Source: Flavobacterium daejeonense DSM 17708 (lineage in GTDB: Bacteria > Bacteroidota > Bacteroidia > Flavobacteriales > Flavobacteriaceae). From it: a stretch of DNA of 64,000 nt. The notes under the pieces are model-generated. The model made no database searches. It saw nothing but the letters and a program-made list of their open reading frames with translations, and was not told where the DNA came from. Within the stretch, counting starts at the first letter, position 1. The number at the start of each line of letters is the position of its first letter. The position numbers and the translations under genes were made by a program. The stretch is taken from contig NZ_AUDK01000014.1 in assembly GCF_000425425.1 (NCBI RefSeq), forward strand, positions 1-64,000. The letters run 5' to 3'. This document shows positions 6,680 to 16,909 of this stretch, one piece after another.

Positions 6680-7861
6680 TTATTTTATTTTGGCGCAAAA
6701 TACTATTATTTTGTTAGTATTCACATCAGTGGTGAAAAAAGAATAGTGATTGCCGCCGTCTTTAATTTTCCATTTTTTACGAATGTTTTCCACGGTTTCA
6801 GGAAAATTTCGGGTGGTGATGTTGCATGGTTTGCCGCTCAGATGGGTTTTGATTTCGGGTTTGTTGTATGGGAAAACGGCTTTGATTTCAAAAATTCGTC
6901 CCGGAAAATCTACTAATTCTTCCGAAGTATAAAGGTGCGAATGCCGGTGTAGTTTGTCAAGTCTAAATTGAATGGCAACTTCGTCAAAAGCCCCCGATTT
7001 CATAATGGCACTGTTGGCTTCATAGAGGTATTTTTGAGGCAATCCGTAGTTGGGAAGACTTTGATTTTGCCGCATTTCAAAGTCAAAAGTATCAACGGAA
7101 CCTTTGGTTATATTGGCTGTTTTTACGGAAATAATGCCCGAATAATCGCGATGTAATTCCCATAAAAGTTCTTTGACTTCGTTTTCTAAAGCAATAATGT
7201 GAATGGTTTTGACATTTTTCAACTCAGATAATCCGGCTGAAATATCCAGTAAAGGAGCGGTTTTAATCAAAATAGCAGCCGATTTTTCGAAATAGAAATC
7301 CAGATTTTCAGGAACGTTGGGCAGGCAGTCTTTGAGCATAAAAACCTTGCCTTTTATATCGCTTCTTCGGGAAGGATCAATGTAAATCCAATCCCATTTC
7401 TGGGTGCTTTTTTTCAGGATTTCCAGACTGTCGCCTGAACAACATTCGATATTTCTAACTTGAAACTGTTCAAAATTATGTTGTACAATTTCCGAAAGTT
7501 CCGGGTTGATTTCGCAATGAACTACAGATTTTACTTTTTTGGCAAAATAATAATCGTCCACACCAAAACCGCCTGTTAAATCAATCAGATTTTCGCCGGA
7601 AATCAAATTACTTTTGTATATAGCGGTGGCTTCGGAAGAAGTTTGTTCGACCGAAATTTTGCCCGGAAAAAGAATATTTTGGGTGTTAAACCAGCTTGGT
7701 AATTTGTCTTTGGCTTTTGCTTTGGCTTCAATTTGGTTCAAAATCAATTTCCAGTCCACTTCCGGAAAAGGATTTTTTTGCAAAGCCAATTTGGAAATCG
7801 AAGTATTACTATTTTTGTTTATAAACTCCTGAATTTCGGACTGTAAAATATTGATATTCAA
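6680..7861 (-). CDS. SAM-dependent methyltransferase with THUMP-like C-terminal domain
   Basis: 393 residues. LIDLTGGFGVDDYYFA (about 93-108) is the SAM-binding motif I and WIYIDPSRR the post-motif of this family; the C-terminal part matches the THUMP-like domain found next to such methyltransferases in Bacteroidota. RNA is the likely substrate, unproven. The start is TTG at 7861, one base after the end of the AI-2E-type transporter gene, so the pair is probably one transcript. Confidence 0.75.
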   Translation of the reverse strand: MNINILQSEIQEFINKNSNTSISKLALQKNPFPEVDWKLILNQIEAKAKAKDKLPSWFNTQNILFPGKISVEQTSSEATAIYKSNLISGENLIDLTGGFGVDDYYFAKKVKSVVHCEINPELSEIVQHNFEQFQVRNIECCSGDSLEILKKSTQKWDWIYIDPSRRSDIKGKVFMLKDCLPNVPENLDFYFEKSAAILIKTAPLLDISAGLSELKNVKTIHIIALENEVKELLWELHRDYSGIISVKTANITKGSVDTFDFEMRQNQSLPNYGLPQKYLYEANSAIMKSGAFDEVAIQFRLDKLHRHSHLYTSEELVDFPGRIFEIKAVFPYNKPEIKTHLSGKPCNITTRNFPETVENIRKKWKIKDGGNHYSFFTTDVNTNKIIVFCAKIK

Positions 7862-7862
7862 T

Positions 7863-8954
7863 TTAAATGTCTTTGGTTAGCAATTTGATGATTTTGTATT
7901 CCGGAAAGAATTCTTTACCAATTACTTTTATGATGGTATATAAAGGAACAGCGAAAATCATTCCCAAAATTCCAAAAAGAAAACCGGCAATTAAAATAAC
8001 AAGGAATATTTCCAAAGGATGAGAACTGACACTTTTGGAAAAAATAAGTGGTTGGGAAACATTATTATCTATCAGTTGTACAATCCAGAACCCGATTAAA
8101 ACATAGATGGTTACCGGTAAAATTTCAGATTGAAAATCATTTCCTAAGTGGCTTAACATCGTTAAAATGGCGGCTAATATTGATGCGATTAGCGGGCCAA
8201 CATAAGGGATGATGTTTAAAACAGCGCATAAAAAAGCAATAATTAAAGCATTAGGTATTCCAAAAATGACTAAAACAATCAGGTATAAAAGAAAAACGAT
8301 GAATAATTGAAATAATAATCCAATAAAATAGCGGGAAAGTAAATTGTTTATTTTTTCGAAAGAGTTTAAAAATTGCTCTTCGTGGCTGTCAGGGATGAGT
8401 TTTTTAGCTCCTCTGAGAAAGAGTATTCTGTCTTTTAAAAGGAAAAAAGTAATGAATAATACCGAACCAAATCCAACACCCAAACTACTAATCGTTCCAA
8501 GAAGGCCGTTTAAAAAATTAGGAATTACGGTAAAGTTGATGTTCGAAGTCAAATTGGCTTCTTTTAAAACTTTTGCCGAATCGATATTATGAGCGTCTAA
8601 AAAAGAAGTAATTTGATTTTGAAGTTCGATGATGTTTTTTTCAATTTCGGCAGTATTAAGCAGTGATAAGTTTTGTCCTTGCGAAGAGATTAAAGGAATA
8701 AACATTAAAATAAACCCCAGAATAAGTAATATAAAAATAAATACCGTAGTGGTAGTAGCGAGGATATGGTTGAATTTTAAACGTTTTTTAAAAAAATGGG
8801 AGATAGGCTGCCCTATCATGGTTAGAATTATGGAGATTACTAAATAAGTAAGTACAGTGCTGATTTTATAGATAAAAAACAATAGTAAACCGACTAAAAT
8901 AGTCGTTGCTAAGGCTCTTAAAATACCTCTGGAAATAGTTCTTGATGTAATCAT
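7863..8954 (-). CDS. AI-2E family transporter (PerM-like)
   Basis: 363 residues with about eight hydrophobic segments: two near the N-terminus, one near 65-88, and a cluster after residue 155, ending in ILGMIFAVPLYTIIKVI, a hallmark of the AI-2E/PerM permease family. Members export small molecules such as autoinducer-2 or act as sodium/proton antiporters; the substrate here is unknown. The gene is 33 bases downstream of the SpoU methyltransferase gene and directly abuts the next methyltransferase. Confidence 0.82.
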   Translation of the reverse strand: MITSRTISRGILRALATTILVGLLLFFIYKISTVLTYLVISIILTMIGQPISHFFKKRLKFNHILATTTTVFIFILLILGFILMFIPLISSQGQNLSLLNTAEIEKNIIELQNQITSFLDAHNIDSAKVLKEANLTSNINFTVIPNFLNGLLGTISSLGVGFGSVLFITFFLLKDRILFLRGAKKLIPDSHEEQFLNSFEKINNLLSRYFIGLLFQLFIVFLLYLIVLVIFGIPNALIIAFLCAVLNIIPYVGPLIASILAAILTMLSHLGNDFQSEILPVTIYVLIGFWIVQLIDNNVSQPLIFSKSVSSHPLEIFLVILIAGFLFGILGMIFAVPLYTIIKVIGKEFFPEYKIIKLLTKDI

Positions 8955-8987
8955 TGCTCTTTGTTTAGCTGATAAAGATAAAAAATA

Positions 8988-9491
8988 TCAAATCAATTTA
9001 GAAGTAAATTCATAAAGTGCAATACTTGCGGCCTGAACGACATTCATACTGCTGTTTTTACCAAACATATTGATGTGTACAATTTGGTTGGAAAGCGCTA
9101 AAAGTTCCTCACTAACGCCGTTGATTTCGCTTCCGATAATCAGAGCAATTTTTTTGTTGGTTGGCAAAAGAACATCTTTAAGTGCTTTACTGTTAGAGGT
9201 GATTTCTAAAGAAATGATTTCGTAATCCTGTTCTTTTAAATGTTCAATTAAAGTGTTTTCTTCTTCAAAAACAAGATACGGAAGATGTAAATGAGTGCTT
9301 CGGCTGGTTTTATTTATTTTTCTGGGATTTAACGGAATATCTTTTCCTAAAAAGATGATTTTTTCAATTCCGAAAGCTTCCCCGATTCGAAAAAGTGAGC
9401 CGATATTTTGCTGAAAATAAATGTGGTCACAAATCAGGGTGATCGGAAATTGTGAGGATTCAAATTGGGTTTCTTCGTGAGTGAGTTGCAC
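8988..9491 (-). CDS. TrmH/SpoU family RNA 2'-O-methyltransferase
   Basis: 167 residues, a compact SPOUT methyltransferase. Three family motifs are visible: NIGSLFRIGEAFGIEKIIFLG (within residues 29-50), IALIIGSEINGVSEELL and the C-terminal HINMFGKNSSMNVVQAASIALYEF, which builds the trefoil knot and binds SAM. The target is a tRNA or rRNA ribose and cannot be told. GTG at 9491 is the start; it lies 10 bases after the DUF4159 gene. Confidence 0.82.
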   Translation of the reverse strand: MQLTHEETQFESSQFPITLICDHIYFQQNIGSLFRIGEAFGIEKIIFLGKDIPLNPRKINKTSRSTHLHLPYLVFEEENTLIEHLKEQDYEIISLEITSNSKALKDVLLPTNKKIALIIGSEINGVSEELLALSNQIVHINMFGKNSSMNVVQAASIALYEFTSKLI

Positions 9492-9501
9492 GGGAAAATA
9501 A

Positions 9502-10140
9502 TTAGTTGTTAAAGATGTAATTGATAATGTTGGCGCCCATTTTCAGGGCTTTTTCACGCACAGCAACCGGGTCGTTGTGAACTTCGGCGTCTTCCCAGCC
9601 ATCGCCTAAATCGCATTCGAAAGTATAAAGTAAAGCTAAACGGTTGTTGATGAAGATTCCAAAAGCCTGAGGACGTTTGCCATCGTGTTCGTGAATTTTA
9701 GGCAGACCATTAGCAAAAACAAAAGGTTTTTGAAAAATAGGATGTGTTGCAGGAATTTCGACTAAGGCTTTATCGGGGAATATTTTTTTGATTTCTTTTC
9801 GGATGTATTCGTCCATCCCATAATTGTCATCTATGTGCAAAAAGCCGCCGCCACTTAAATATTTTTGAAGGTTTTGTACGTCAGAAGGACTGAAAATAAC
9901 ATTTCCATGTCCGGTCATGTGAAGGAAAGGATACGAAAATAAATCAGGACTGCTTGGTTCTACTGTAGCTGGTTTTGGACTAATGGTCGTGTTGATATGG
10001 CTGTTGCAAAAACGAATCAGATTAGGCAGAGAAGTAGGATTGGCATACCAATCGCCGCCGCCACTGTATTTTACCAAGGCAATCTCCTGAGAAAAAGAAG
10101 CGAATGAAATCAATAATAAGATAAGATAGATTTTTTTCAT
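9502..10140 (-). CDS. DUF4159 domain secreted protein
   Basis: 212 residues with a signal peptide (MKKIYLILLLISFASFSQ). The motifs KYSGGGDWYANPTSLPNL, FLHMTGHGNVIFSP and GGFLHIDDNYGMD are typical of DUF4159, a glutamine-amidotransferase-like fold exported in Bacteroidota, function unknown. Placed between rsmE and a SpoU methyltransferase. Confidence 0.8.
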   Translation of the reverse strand: MKKIYLILLLISFASFSQEIALVKYSGGGDWYANPTSLPNLIRFCNSHINTTISPKPATVEPSSPDLFSYPFLHMTGHGNVIFSPSDVQNLQKYLSGGGFLHIDDNYGMDEYIRKEIKKIFPDKALVEIPATHPIFQKPFVFANGLPKIHEHDGKRPQAFGIFINNRLALLYTFECDLGDGWEDAEVHNDPVAVREKALKMGANIINYIFNN

Positions 10141-10167
10141 TTTTTTTAGTCCTTAGTTGTTAGTCTG

Positions 10168-10287
10168 GTCATTGCGGGTTCCGATAGCTATCGGAACGAA
10201 GCAATCTCACTACTTTTTTTGATTTAATTTTTATATGCAGGATTTACTTGTATTAATGTGATTGCTTCGCTATCGCTCGCAATGAAC
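10168..10287. repeat. REP-like inverted repeat downstream of rsmE
   Basis: CATTGCGGGTTCCGATAGC near 10172 and GCTATCGCTCGCAATG near 10270 are imperfect inverted copies, both containing the GAAGCAAT/ATTGCTTC word. GATAGCTATC adds a small palindrome. This is the CATTGCGA...GAAGCAATC type of dispersed intergenic repeat seen in many Bacteroidota. Confidence 0.55.
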
Positions 10288-10995
10288 TTATTCATTAAAA
10301 AACACCACACTATGACAGGCAACTACAGCTGCCGTTTCAGTGCGTAATCTGGTATTTCCTAAAGATACCGGAGTGTAATTATTTTCTAAAGCCAAAGCAA
10401 TTTCTTTGGTCGAAAAATCGCCTTCAGGGCCGATTAACAAAGTAACGTCTTCGTTGGGTTTTAAAACTGATTTCAGTGTTTTTTTATCGGTTTCCTCGCA
10501 ATGGGCAATCAATTGTAAACCCTTATTTTGTTGTTTGCTGATGAATTCCTTGAAAGTAACCGCTTCGTTTAGTTTTGGTAAATAGCTTTCGTTGCATTGT
10601 TTCAAAGCGGATAAAACGATTTTATCAAAACGTTCTTTGTTAATCACTTTTCTTTCCGAACGATCGCAGATAATTGGTGTGATTTCCTGAATACCAATTT
10701 CGGTTACTTTTTCTAAAAACCATTCAAAACGGTCGTTCATTTTGGTAGGAGCAACCGCTAAATGCAAATGAAATTTAGAAGTTTCTTTTTTCTCTAAAGA
10801 GTTAATTTTTACCGTGCATTTATTGTCAGAAGCTAAGGTAATTTCGCATTCAAATAAATATCCTGCGCCATTGGTTACATATAAAATATCGCCGTCTTTT
10901 TTTCGTAATACTTTAATGATGTGTTTGCTTTCTTCTTTGTCAAAAATGAAAGATTCCGTTAGCTCGTCAATATTTGGATTGTAAAATAATTGCAT
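10288..10995 (-). CDS. rsmE: 16S rRNA (uracil-1498-N3)-methyltransferase RsmE
   Basis: 235 residues, usual for the family. It opens with the PUA-like region (SKHIIKVLRKKDGD at about 23-36), followed by the SPOUT domain: ERFEWFLEKVTEIG-type segment, ICDRSERKV, and the C-terminal LLIGPEGDFSTKE and SLGNTRLRTETAAV motifs that bind SAM. It methylates N3 of U1498 in 16S rRNA. It starts 4 bases after tsaD ends and is surely co-transcribed with it. Confidence 0.92.
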   Translation of the reverse strand: MQLFYNPNIDELTESFIFDKEESKHIIKVLRKKDGDILYVTNGAGYLFECEITLASDNKCTVKINSLEKKETSKFHLHLAVAPTKMNDRFEWFLEKVTEIGIQEITPIICDRSERKVINKERFDKIVLSALKQCNESYLPKLNEAVTFKEFISKQQNKGLQLIAHCEETDKKTLKSVLKPNEDVTLLIGPEGDFSTKEIALALENNYTPVSLGNTRLRTETAAVVACHSVVFFNE

Positions 10996-10998
10996 AGT

Positions 10999-12021
10999 TT
11001 AGAATTGAATTCGCGCTTTAGAAACTACTGAAGCATTTTCGAAATTTTGAGATAAAAACTTTTGATAACCTACAATTCCTATCATTGCGGCATTGTCAGT
11101 TGTGTATTCAAATTTAGGAACAAAAGTTTTCCAACCGTATTTTGCGTAGGCTTCTTTCAGCGTATTTCTAATTCCGGAATTGGCAGAAACGCCACCGCCA
11201 ATCGCGATTTGTTTAATGCCGGTTTCTTTGACGGCCATTTTTAATTTGTCCATCAAAATTTCAATAATAGTATATTGAATGGAAGCACAAATATCGTTGA
11301 TGTTCTCGTCAATGAAATTAGGATTCTCGGCTTTATTTTTTTGGATAAAATATAAAATAGCAGTTTTTAAACCGGAGAAACTAAAATCTAATCCCGGTAC
11401 TTTTGGTTTGGTAAACTTAAAAGCTTTTGGATTTCCTAATTGCGCATTTTTATCTACCAAAGGGCCTCCCGGATAAGGTAAGCCAAGGATTTTTGCGGTT
11501 TTATCAAAAGCTTCTCCTACTGCGTCATCGGTGGTTTCACCAATGATGGTCATGTCAAAATAATTGCCCACACGCACAATTTGAGTGTGCCCCCCGCTAA
11601 TAGTCAGAGCGATAAAAGGGAATTCGGGTTTGTCATAACCTGCTTCATCGATAAAATGAGCCAAAATATGTGCCTGCATGTGGTTTACGGCAATCAGCGG
11701 AATATTCAGCGCTAAAGCCATTGATTTGGCAAAAGAACTTCCAACTAATAAAGAGCCCATTAATCCCGGACCTTGTGTAAAAGCAATGGCCGATAATTGT
11801 TCTTTAGAAATGTTGGCTTTCTTTAAAGCGGCGTCAATTACCGGAACAATGTTTTGCTGGTGCGCACGCGAAGCCAGTTCAGGAACCACCCCTCCGTATT
11901 GGGTGTGAACCAATTGATTGGCTACAACATTTGAGAGCACTTTGTCGTTACATAAAACAGCAGCGGCAGTGTCGTCGCAGGAACTTTCAATAGCAAGAAT
12001 GTAAACCTCAGGATTGAGCAT
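10999..12021 (-). CDS. tsaD: tRNA N6-adenosine threonylcarbamoyltransferase TsaD
   Basis: 340 residues from the ATG at 12021; a TTG four codons earlier (12033) is a less likely start. The ASKHA/Kae1 features are present: ILAIESSCDDTAAAV at the N-terminus, metal-binding NHMQAHILAHF, GGHTQIV, the GGPLVDK loop and GGGVSANSGIR near the C-terminus. It transfers threonylcarbamoyl to A37 of ANN-decoding tRNAs with TsaB/TsaE. It is divergent from tamB. Confidence 0.95.
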   Translation of the reverse strand: MLNPEVYILAIESSCDDTAAAVLCNDKVLSNVVANQLVHTQYGGVVPELASRAHQQNIVPVIDAALKKANISKEQLSAIAFTQGPGLMGSLLVGSSFAKSMALALNIPLIAVNHMQAHILAHFIDEAGYDKPEFPFIALTISGGHTQIVRVGNYFDMTIIGETTDDAVGEAFDKTAKILGLPYPGGPLVDKNAQLGNPKAFKFTKPKVPGLDFSFSGLKTAILYFIQKNKAENPNFIDENINDICASIQYTIIEILMDKLKMAVKETGIKQIAIGGGVSANSGIRNTLKEAYAKYGWKTFVPKFEYTTDNAAMIGIVGYQKFLSQNFENASVVSKARIQF

Positions 12022-12222
12022 AAAAAGGTACAATTTTTGGGTTATCTTTTTAGAAACCGATTTTATTTTTCATAATTTTACGGCGCAGCCAAAATTAAAG
12101 AATTTTTATTAAAGGTTTCGCTCTTTCCTTGGGCAAAATCATTTTTCATCAACATAACAGCAAAGCATATCAAAAAAGCGATCAAAATAACTTCAAATAT
12201 AATTCTTGGGCTCATCATTCTA

Positions 12223-15200
12223 TTGTTGTTGCTGGGTATCGCATTGACCTTACCGACGGTTCAAACCAAAGTGGGGAAATATTTGATGAATCGCATTAAT
12301 AATGATTTTGGTACTCATATCGCTATTGATAAGGTTAAAATTTCGGTTTTTGGCGGGGTTAAAATTCAAAATGTATTGATTTTGGACCATCACAAAGATA
12401 CTTTGATTTATTCCAGAATTTTAAACACCAATCTTTTGGATTTAAATGCGGTGATGGAGGGTGATTTGATTTTTAAAACGATTCGTTTGGACGGGGTTTT
12501 GTTTGATATGAAAACCTATAAAAACGAAAAGAAAACCAATATGGATGTTTTTATCGAATCTTTCGATTCGGGAGCACCGCCATCCGGAAAACATACCCTT
12601 TTTATTTCTGATAAGGCTTCTATCAGAAATGCGCATTTTAGATTGTATGATTATAACCGGGTTAATCCTAAAGATGTTGATTTTACAAAAGTCAATGCTG
12701 AATTAACTGATTTTAAACTTTACGGTCCCGATGTGGATATTAAAATTGATAAATTGTCTTTTTTAGATCATCGTGGTTTGTTTGTTGAAGATTTATGTAC
12801 GGTTTTTAGTTATACCAAGAAAAAAATTCAACTTCGAAATTTTGATTTAAAAACACCATATTCGAAAATTAAAGGCGAATTAGCACTTAATTATAAAATT
12901 GAAGATTTTACTCATTTTAATGATAAAGTAAAATGGGATTTGAAAATCCATTCGGCTACCGTTGGAACAAATGATGTGAGATGTTTTTACGACGGTTTAG
13001 CTAAAAATCAGTTTTTTTATCTCAAAAGAACTGATTTGAGGGGAACTTTAAACGATTTGTACGTAAGTCGTTTGCGAATGGTTGATTCCAATGGTTCTAA
13101 AATGGATGGAGATATTCGTTTTAAAAATATTTTCGGAAAAGAGCAGCAGCGTTTTTATATGGATGGCGATTTTAGTCAGGTTGCAACCAGTTATGATCAT
13201 TTGGTTCATTTGATGCCAAAAGTTTTAGGTGAAAAATTGCCTTTGGAAATCAAAACGCTTGGAAATTGCTGGATGGAAGGAAATATTCAGTTGACAGCTT
13301 CAACCGTTGATGCAGCTTTGAATATGAAAACAGAAATTGGAAGGGTGCAATCGGTTTTTTCGATGACAGATATTGATTTCATTGACAAAGCGGCTTATAA
13401 CGGAAATGTAGTTTTTGAAAATTTTGATGTGGGAACTTTTTTAAATCGGGAAGATTTAGGAAAAGTAACGATGGACGTCAATGCTGACGGGAAAGGTTTT
13501 ACGGAGAAATATTTGAATACGCAGGTAAAAGGAGCGATTAATACTTTGGATTATAAAGGTTATACATATAATAATATAACGGTTAACGGGAATTTCAAAC
13601 TGCCATACTATAAAGGACAAATTACTGTTGCCGATCCAAATTTGGCGATGGATTTCGATGGATTAGTTGATTTAAGTGCTAAAGAAAACAAGTATGATTT
13701 TCATATTAATGTTACTAAAGCTGATTTGCACAGACTCAAATTTGTAAATGACAGCATTTCCAATTTCAAAGGAGATGTAGTGGTGCAACTTACCGGAAAT
13801 ACCATCGAAAATTTACAGGGAAATGTTTTTATCAAACAAACTTCTTATCAAAATGTAAAGGATACTTATGTTTTTGATGATTTTAATGTGAGTTCTAATT
13901 TTGATGAAAAAGGAATCCGAACACTTACCATTAATTCGCCCGATATTGTAGAAGGTCAGATGGTGGGACATTTTCAGTTTAAACAATTAGGGAAGCTCAC
14001 CCGAAATTCGTTGGGAAGTTTATACACGAATTTCAAGCCTGAAAAAGTAGATAAAGGACAATTTCTGCGATTTAATTTCACGGTTTATAATAAAATTGTA
14101 GAGATTTTGTATCCCGAAGTGGGATTAGCAACTAATACGGTTTTGAAAGGATTTATTAAAGCCGACAGTCAGGAATTTAAGATGAATTTTAATTCACCTA
14201 AAATTACTTATGCTAAAAATACTTTTGATAATATCCGTGTGGCGGTTGATAATAAAAACCCGTTGTACAATGCTTATGTCGAATTAGACAGCATCAAAAC
14301 GCCTTATTATAAAATGCGTGATTTTAGTTTGATTAACATTACGACTAAAGATACTTTGTTGTTCCGTTCGGAATTTAAAGGCGGTGAAAAAGGAGAGGAT
14401 TATTTTAATTTGAACTTATATCACACTATTGATAAGGAAAATAATAATGTGGTCGGGATTAGTAAATCGGAGATGAAATTCAAAGAAAATCTTTGGTATC
14501 TGAATCAAAAAGACCATTCGGATAACAAAATTGTTTTTGATAAGTCATTTAAGAATTTTGTTTTCGACAATATTATTTTATCTCACGAAGGACAGTCGGT
14601 TTCTTTAAACGGAACCATTGACGATCGATTGCATAAGGATTTAGAATTAAATTTTAAAGACATCGATTTGTACAAAGTCACGCCTTTGAGCAGCAAATTT
14701 GTCTTTAACGGAAATGTTAACGGCGAGGTACATTTTAAGCAAAACAATCAAATGTACAAACCAACGGCTTCTTTAGTGGTCAATCGACTGAATATTAATA
14801 AAACCGATTTGGGTGTTTTGAAATTTAATATTGAAGGTGATCAAAATCTGGAAAAGTTTACTATTGATTCCTATTTAACTAATGATAATATTGAATCGTT
14901 CAATGCAAACGGAAGTTTTGAAATTGTAAATAAGAAAACCATTTTAGACCTGAAAGTTAAGCTGGATAAATTTAATCTTGGGGTTTTTAGTTCTCTGGGT
15001 GGTGAGGTTTTGTCTAATATAAGAGGTTTTGTTACCGGAAATTCGGTGGTTACAGGCGATGTTAATAAACCAAAAATTAGCGGACGTTTGTTTGTAGATA
15101 AAGCCGGGATGACTATTCCGTATCTGAATGTTGATTATCAGCTGAACGATCGCTCGATTGTGGATTTGGTTGATGAAACTTTTTTATTTCGAAATAATAC

Positions 15201-16662
15201 GATTACCGATTCAAAATTCAATACCAAAGGTTTGTTGAACGGAAGTATCGAACATCGTAATTTTTCCGATTGGAAACTGGATTTTGATATTAGTTCTAAA
15301 AAATTAGTGGTTTTGGATACTAAAGATTCTGAAGATGCGGCTTATTACGGAACCGCATTTATTAACGGAAATGCTTCGATAAAAGGACCTACGGATGCTT
15401 TGTTTATTAAAATTGCAGCCAAATCAGAAAAAGGATCAGATGTTAAGATTCCGATTAATTATGCCGAAAGTGTAGGTGAAAATTCCTTTATTCATTTTGT
15501 AACTCCTAAAGAAAAGTACAATAACAAAATGGGTATCGTTGAAAATAGTCGAAAATACAACGGACTCGAACTGGAGTTTGATTTGGATATTACGCCTGAT
15601 GCTGATATTGAAGTGATTTTAGACCGTAATTCCGGTCATGGAATGCGCGGAAAAGGGTATGGTTCGTTGTTGTTTAAAATAAATACTTTGGGGAAATTTC
15701 AAATGTGGGGCGATTTCCAGGCTTATGAAGGAACGTATAATTTTAAATACGGTGGTTTAATCGATAAAAAGTTTGCGGTTAGAAAAGGAGGTTCGATTAT
15801 TTGGGAAGGAAACCCGATGCGTGCACAGTTAAATCTTCAGGCGGTTTATAAAACGATTGCAAATCCTGCGGTGTTGTTGGATAATTCCTCATTTAACCGA
15901 AAAGTTCCGGTTGATGTAGTGATTGGTATTCAGGGAGATCTGGCGAGTCCGGATCCGGAATTTAATATCGAGTTCCCAACGGTAAGTAATGTCTTGAAAT
16001 CGGAAATACAGTATAAATTATACGATAAAGATGTGCGTCAAACACAGGCTTTGTACTTGCTTTCTTCGGGAGGATTCCTGAGTCCGGAAGGAGTAAATCA
16101 GTCGGATTTCTCCGGAAGTTTGTTTGAAACAGCTTCCAGTTTGCTGGGAGATATTTTGAAAACCGATAATGATAAATTTAAAGTAGGTTTAAATTATGTA
16201 TCTCCCGATCGAAGAATTGGTAAAGAAACGGATGGGCGAGTAGTGGCAACGATTTCTTCTAAAATCAACGAACGTATTTCGATTAACGGAAAGGTAGGGG
16301 TTCCTTTTGGAGGAATTAATGAATCAGCTGTTGTAGGGGATGTGGAAGTGCAATACAGGGTAAATCAGGATGGAACGATGAATCTGCGATTATTTAACCG
16401 GGAAAATGATATTAATTACATCGGGCAGGGTATTGGTTATACGCAAGGTCTGGGGTTAACCTATGAAGTTGATTTTGATACATTCAGAGAGTTAGTGAGT
16501 AAAATTTTCAAAAAATATAAAATTCAAAAAGTAAAAACTACTAACGAATATTTTGAAGATTCTAATGTAACTCCGGAATATATTAATTTTAACAATAGTA
16601 AAGAACCTAAAAAAGAAGAGTCTAAGAATAATTCGGAGGCCGTTCGAACGGATGAAGACTAA
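12223..16662 (+). CDS. tamB: TamB-like translocation and assembly module protein
   Basis: At least 1479 residues. A hydrophobic N-terminal anchor is followed by a very long stretch of beta-rich repeats (AsmA/TamB type) and the conserved TamB C-terminal domain in roughly the last 400 residues (GMRGKGYGSLLFKI, FQMWGDFQAYEGTYNFKYGG within limits, PDPEFNIEFPTV, TDGRVVATISSKINER). TamB bridges inner and outer membrane for protein or lipid delivery. The first TTG is 12223, but the frame stays open back to 12076 and the residues before it (KKAIKITSNIILGLIILL) complete the membrane anchor, so translation probably begins earlier at a non-standard codon; no ATG or GTG exists there. Confidence 0.85.
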   Translation: MLLLGIALTLPTVQTKVGKYLMNRINNDFGTHIAIDKVKISVFGGVKIQNVLILDHHKDTLIYSRILNTNLLDLNAVMEGDLIFKTIRLDGVLFDMKTYKNEKKTNMDVFIESFDSGAPPSGKHTLFISDKASIRNAHFRLYDYNRVNPKDVDFTKVNAELTDFKLYGPDVDIKIDKLSFLDHRGLFVEDLCTVFSYTKKKIQLRNFDLKTPYSKIKGELALNYKIEDFTHFNDKVKWDLKIHSATVGTNDVRCFYDGLAKNQFFYLKRTDLRGTLNDLYVSRLRMVDSNGSKMDGDIRFKNIFGKEQQRFYMDGDFSQVATSYDHLVHLMPKVLGEKLPLEIKTLGNCWMEGNIQLTASTVDAALNMKTEIGRVQSVFSMTDIDFIDKAAYNGNVVFENFDVGTFLNREDLGKVTMDVNADGKGFTEKYLNTQVKGAINTLDYKGYTYNNITVNGNFKLPYYKGQITVADPNLAMDFDGLVDLSAKENKYDFHINVTKADLHRLKFVNDSISNFKGDVVVQLTGNTIENLQGNVFIKQTSYQNVKDTYVFDDFNVSSNFDEKGIRTLTINSPDIVEGQMVGHFQFKQLGKLTRNSLGSLYTNFKPEKVDKGQFLRFNFTVYNKIVEILYPEVGLATNTVLKGFIKADSQEFKMNFNSPKITYAKNTFDNIRVAVDNKNPLYNAYVELDSIKTPYYKMRDFSLINITTKDTLLFRSEFKGGEKGEDYFNLNLYHTIDKENNNVVGISKSEMKFKENLWYLNQKDHSDNKIVFDKSFKNFVFDNIILSHEGQSVSLNGTIDDRLHKDLELNFKDIDLYKVTPLSSKFVFNGNVNGEVHFKQNNQMYKPTASLVVNRLNINKTDLGVLKFNIEGDQNLEKFTIDSYLTNDNIESFNANGSFEIVNKKTILDLKVKLDKFNLGVFSSLGGEVLSNIRGFVTGNSVVTGDVNKPKISGRLFVDKAGMTIPYLNVDYQLNDRSIVDLVDETFLFRNNTITDSKFNTKGLLNGSIEHRNFSDWKLDFDISSKKLVVLDTKDSEDAAYYGTAFINGNASIKGPTDALFIKIAAKSEKGSDVKIPINYAESVGENSFIHFVTPKEKYNNKMGIVENSRKYNGLELEFDLDITPDADIEVILDRNSGHGMRGKGYGSLLFKINTLGKFQMWGDFQAYEGTYNFKYGGLIDKKFAVRKGGSIIWEGNPMRAQLNLQAVYKTIANPAVLLDNSSFNRKVPVDVVIGIQGDLASPDPEFNIEFPTVSNVLKSEIQYKLYDKDVRQTQALYLLSSGGFLSPEGVNQSDFSGSLFETASSLLGDILKTDNDKFKVGLNYVSPDRRIGKETDGRVVATISSKINERISINGKVGVPFGGINESAVVGDVEVQYRVNQDGTMNLRLFNRENDINYIGQGIGYTQGLGLTYEVDFDTFRELVSKIFKKYKIQKVKTTNEYFEDSNVTPEYINFNNSKEPKKEESKNNSEAVRTDED

Positions 16663-16909
16663 TAAAAGTGATTTTATTTTTTTGTAAAAAATCTAATTTC
16701 GTAATTGATGTTAAAAAGTTGTAAATAATAGGTTATTCTTATATAAAATCTATAAAAATCGTTTTCTTTTAAAAAAAATAAGGCTTTTTTTGTTTTTCTT
16801 AAAACTTATTAACGAAAACGTTTGAATTTGTAATAAATAGTTAAAATAATAAAACAGAAGCTTTTAAAGTAATTTATGTTTCTTATTTTTACCTTTCAAA
16901 ACTAAAACT
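16663..16909. other. AT-rich gap before pfkA
   Basis: No gene. Very AT-rich; the last 40 bases carry TTATTTTTACCTTTCAAA, which is close to but not identical with the Bacteroidota -7 consensus TAnnTTTG, and probably contain the pfkA promoter. Confidence 0.35.
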
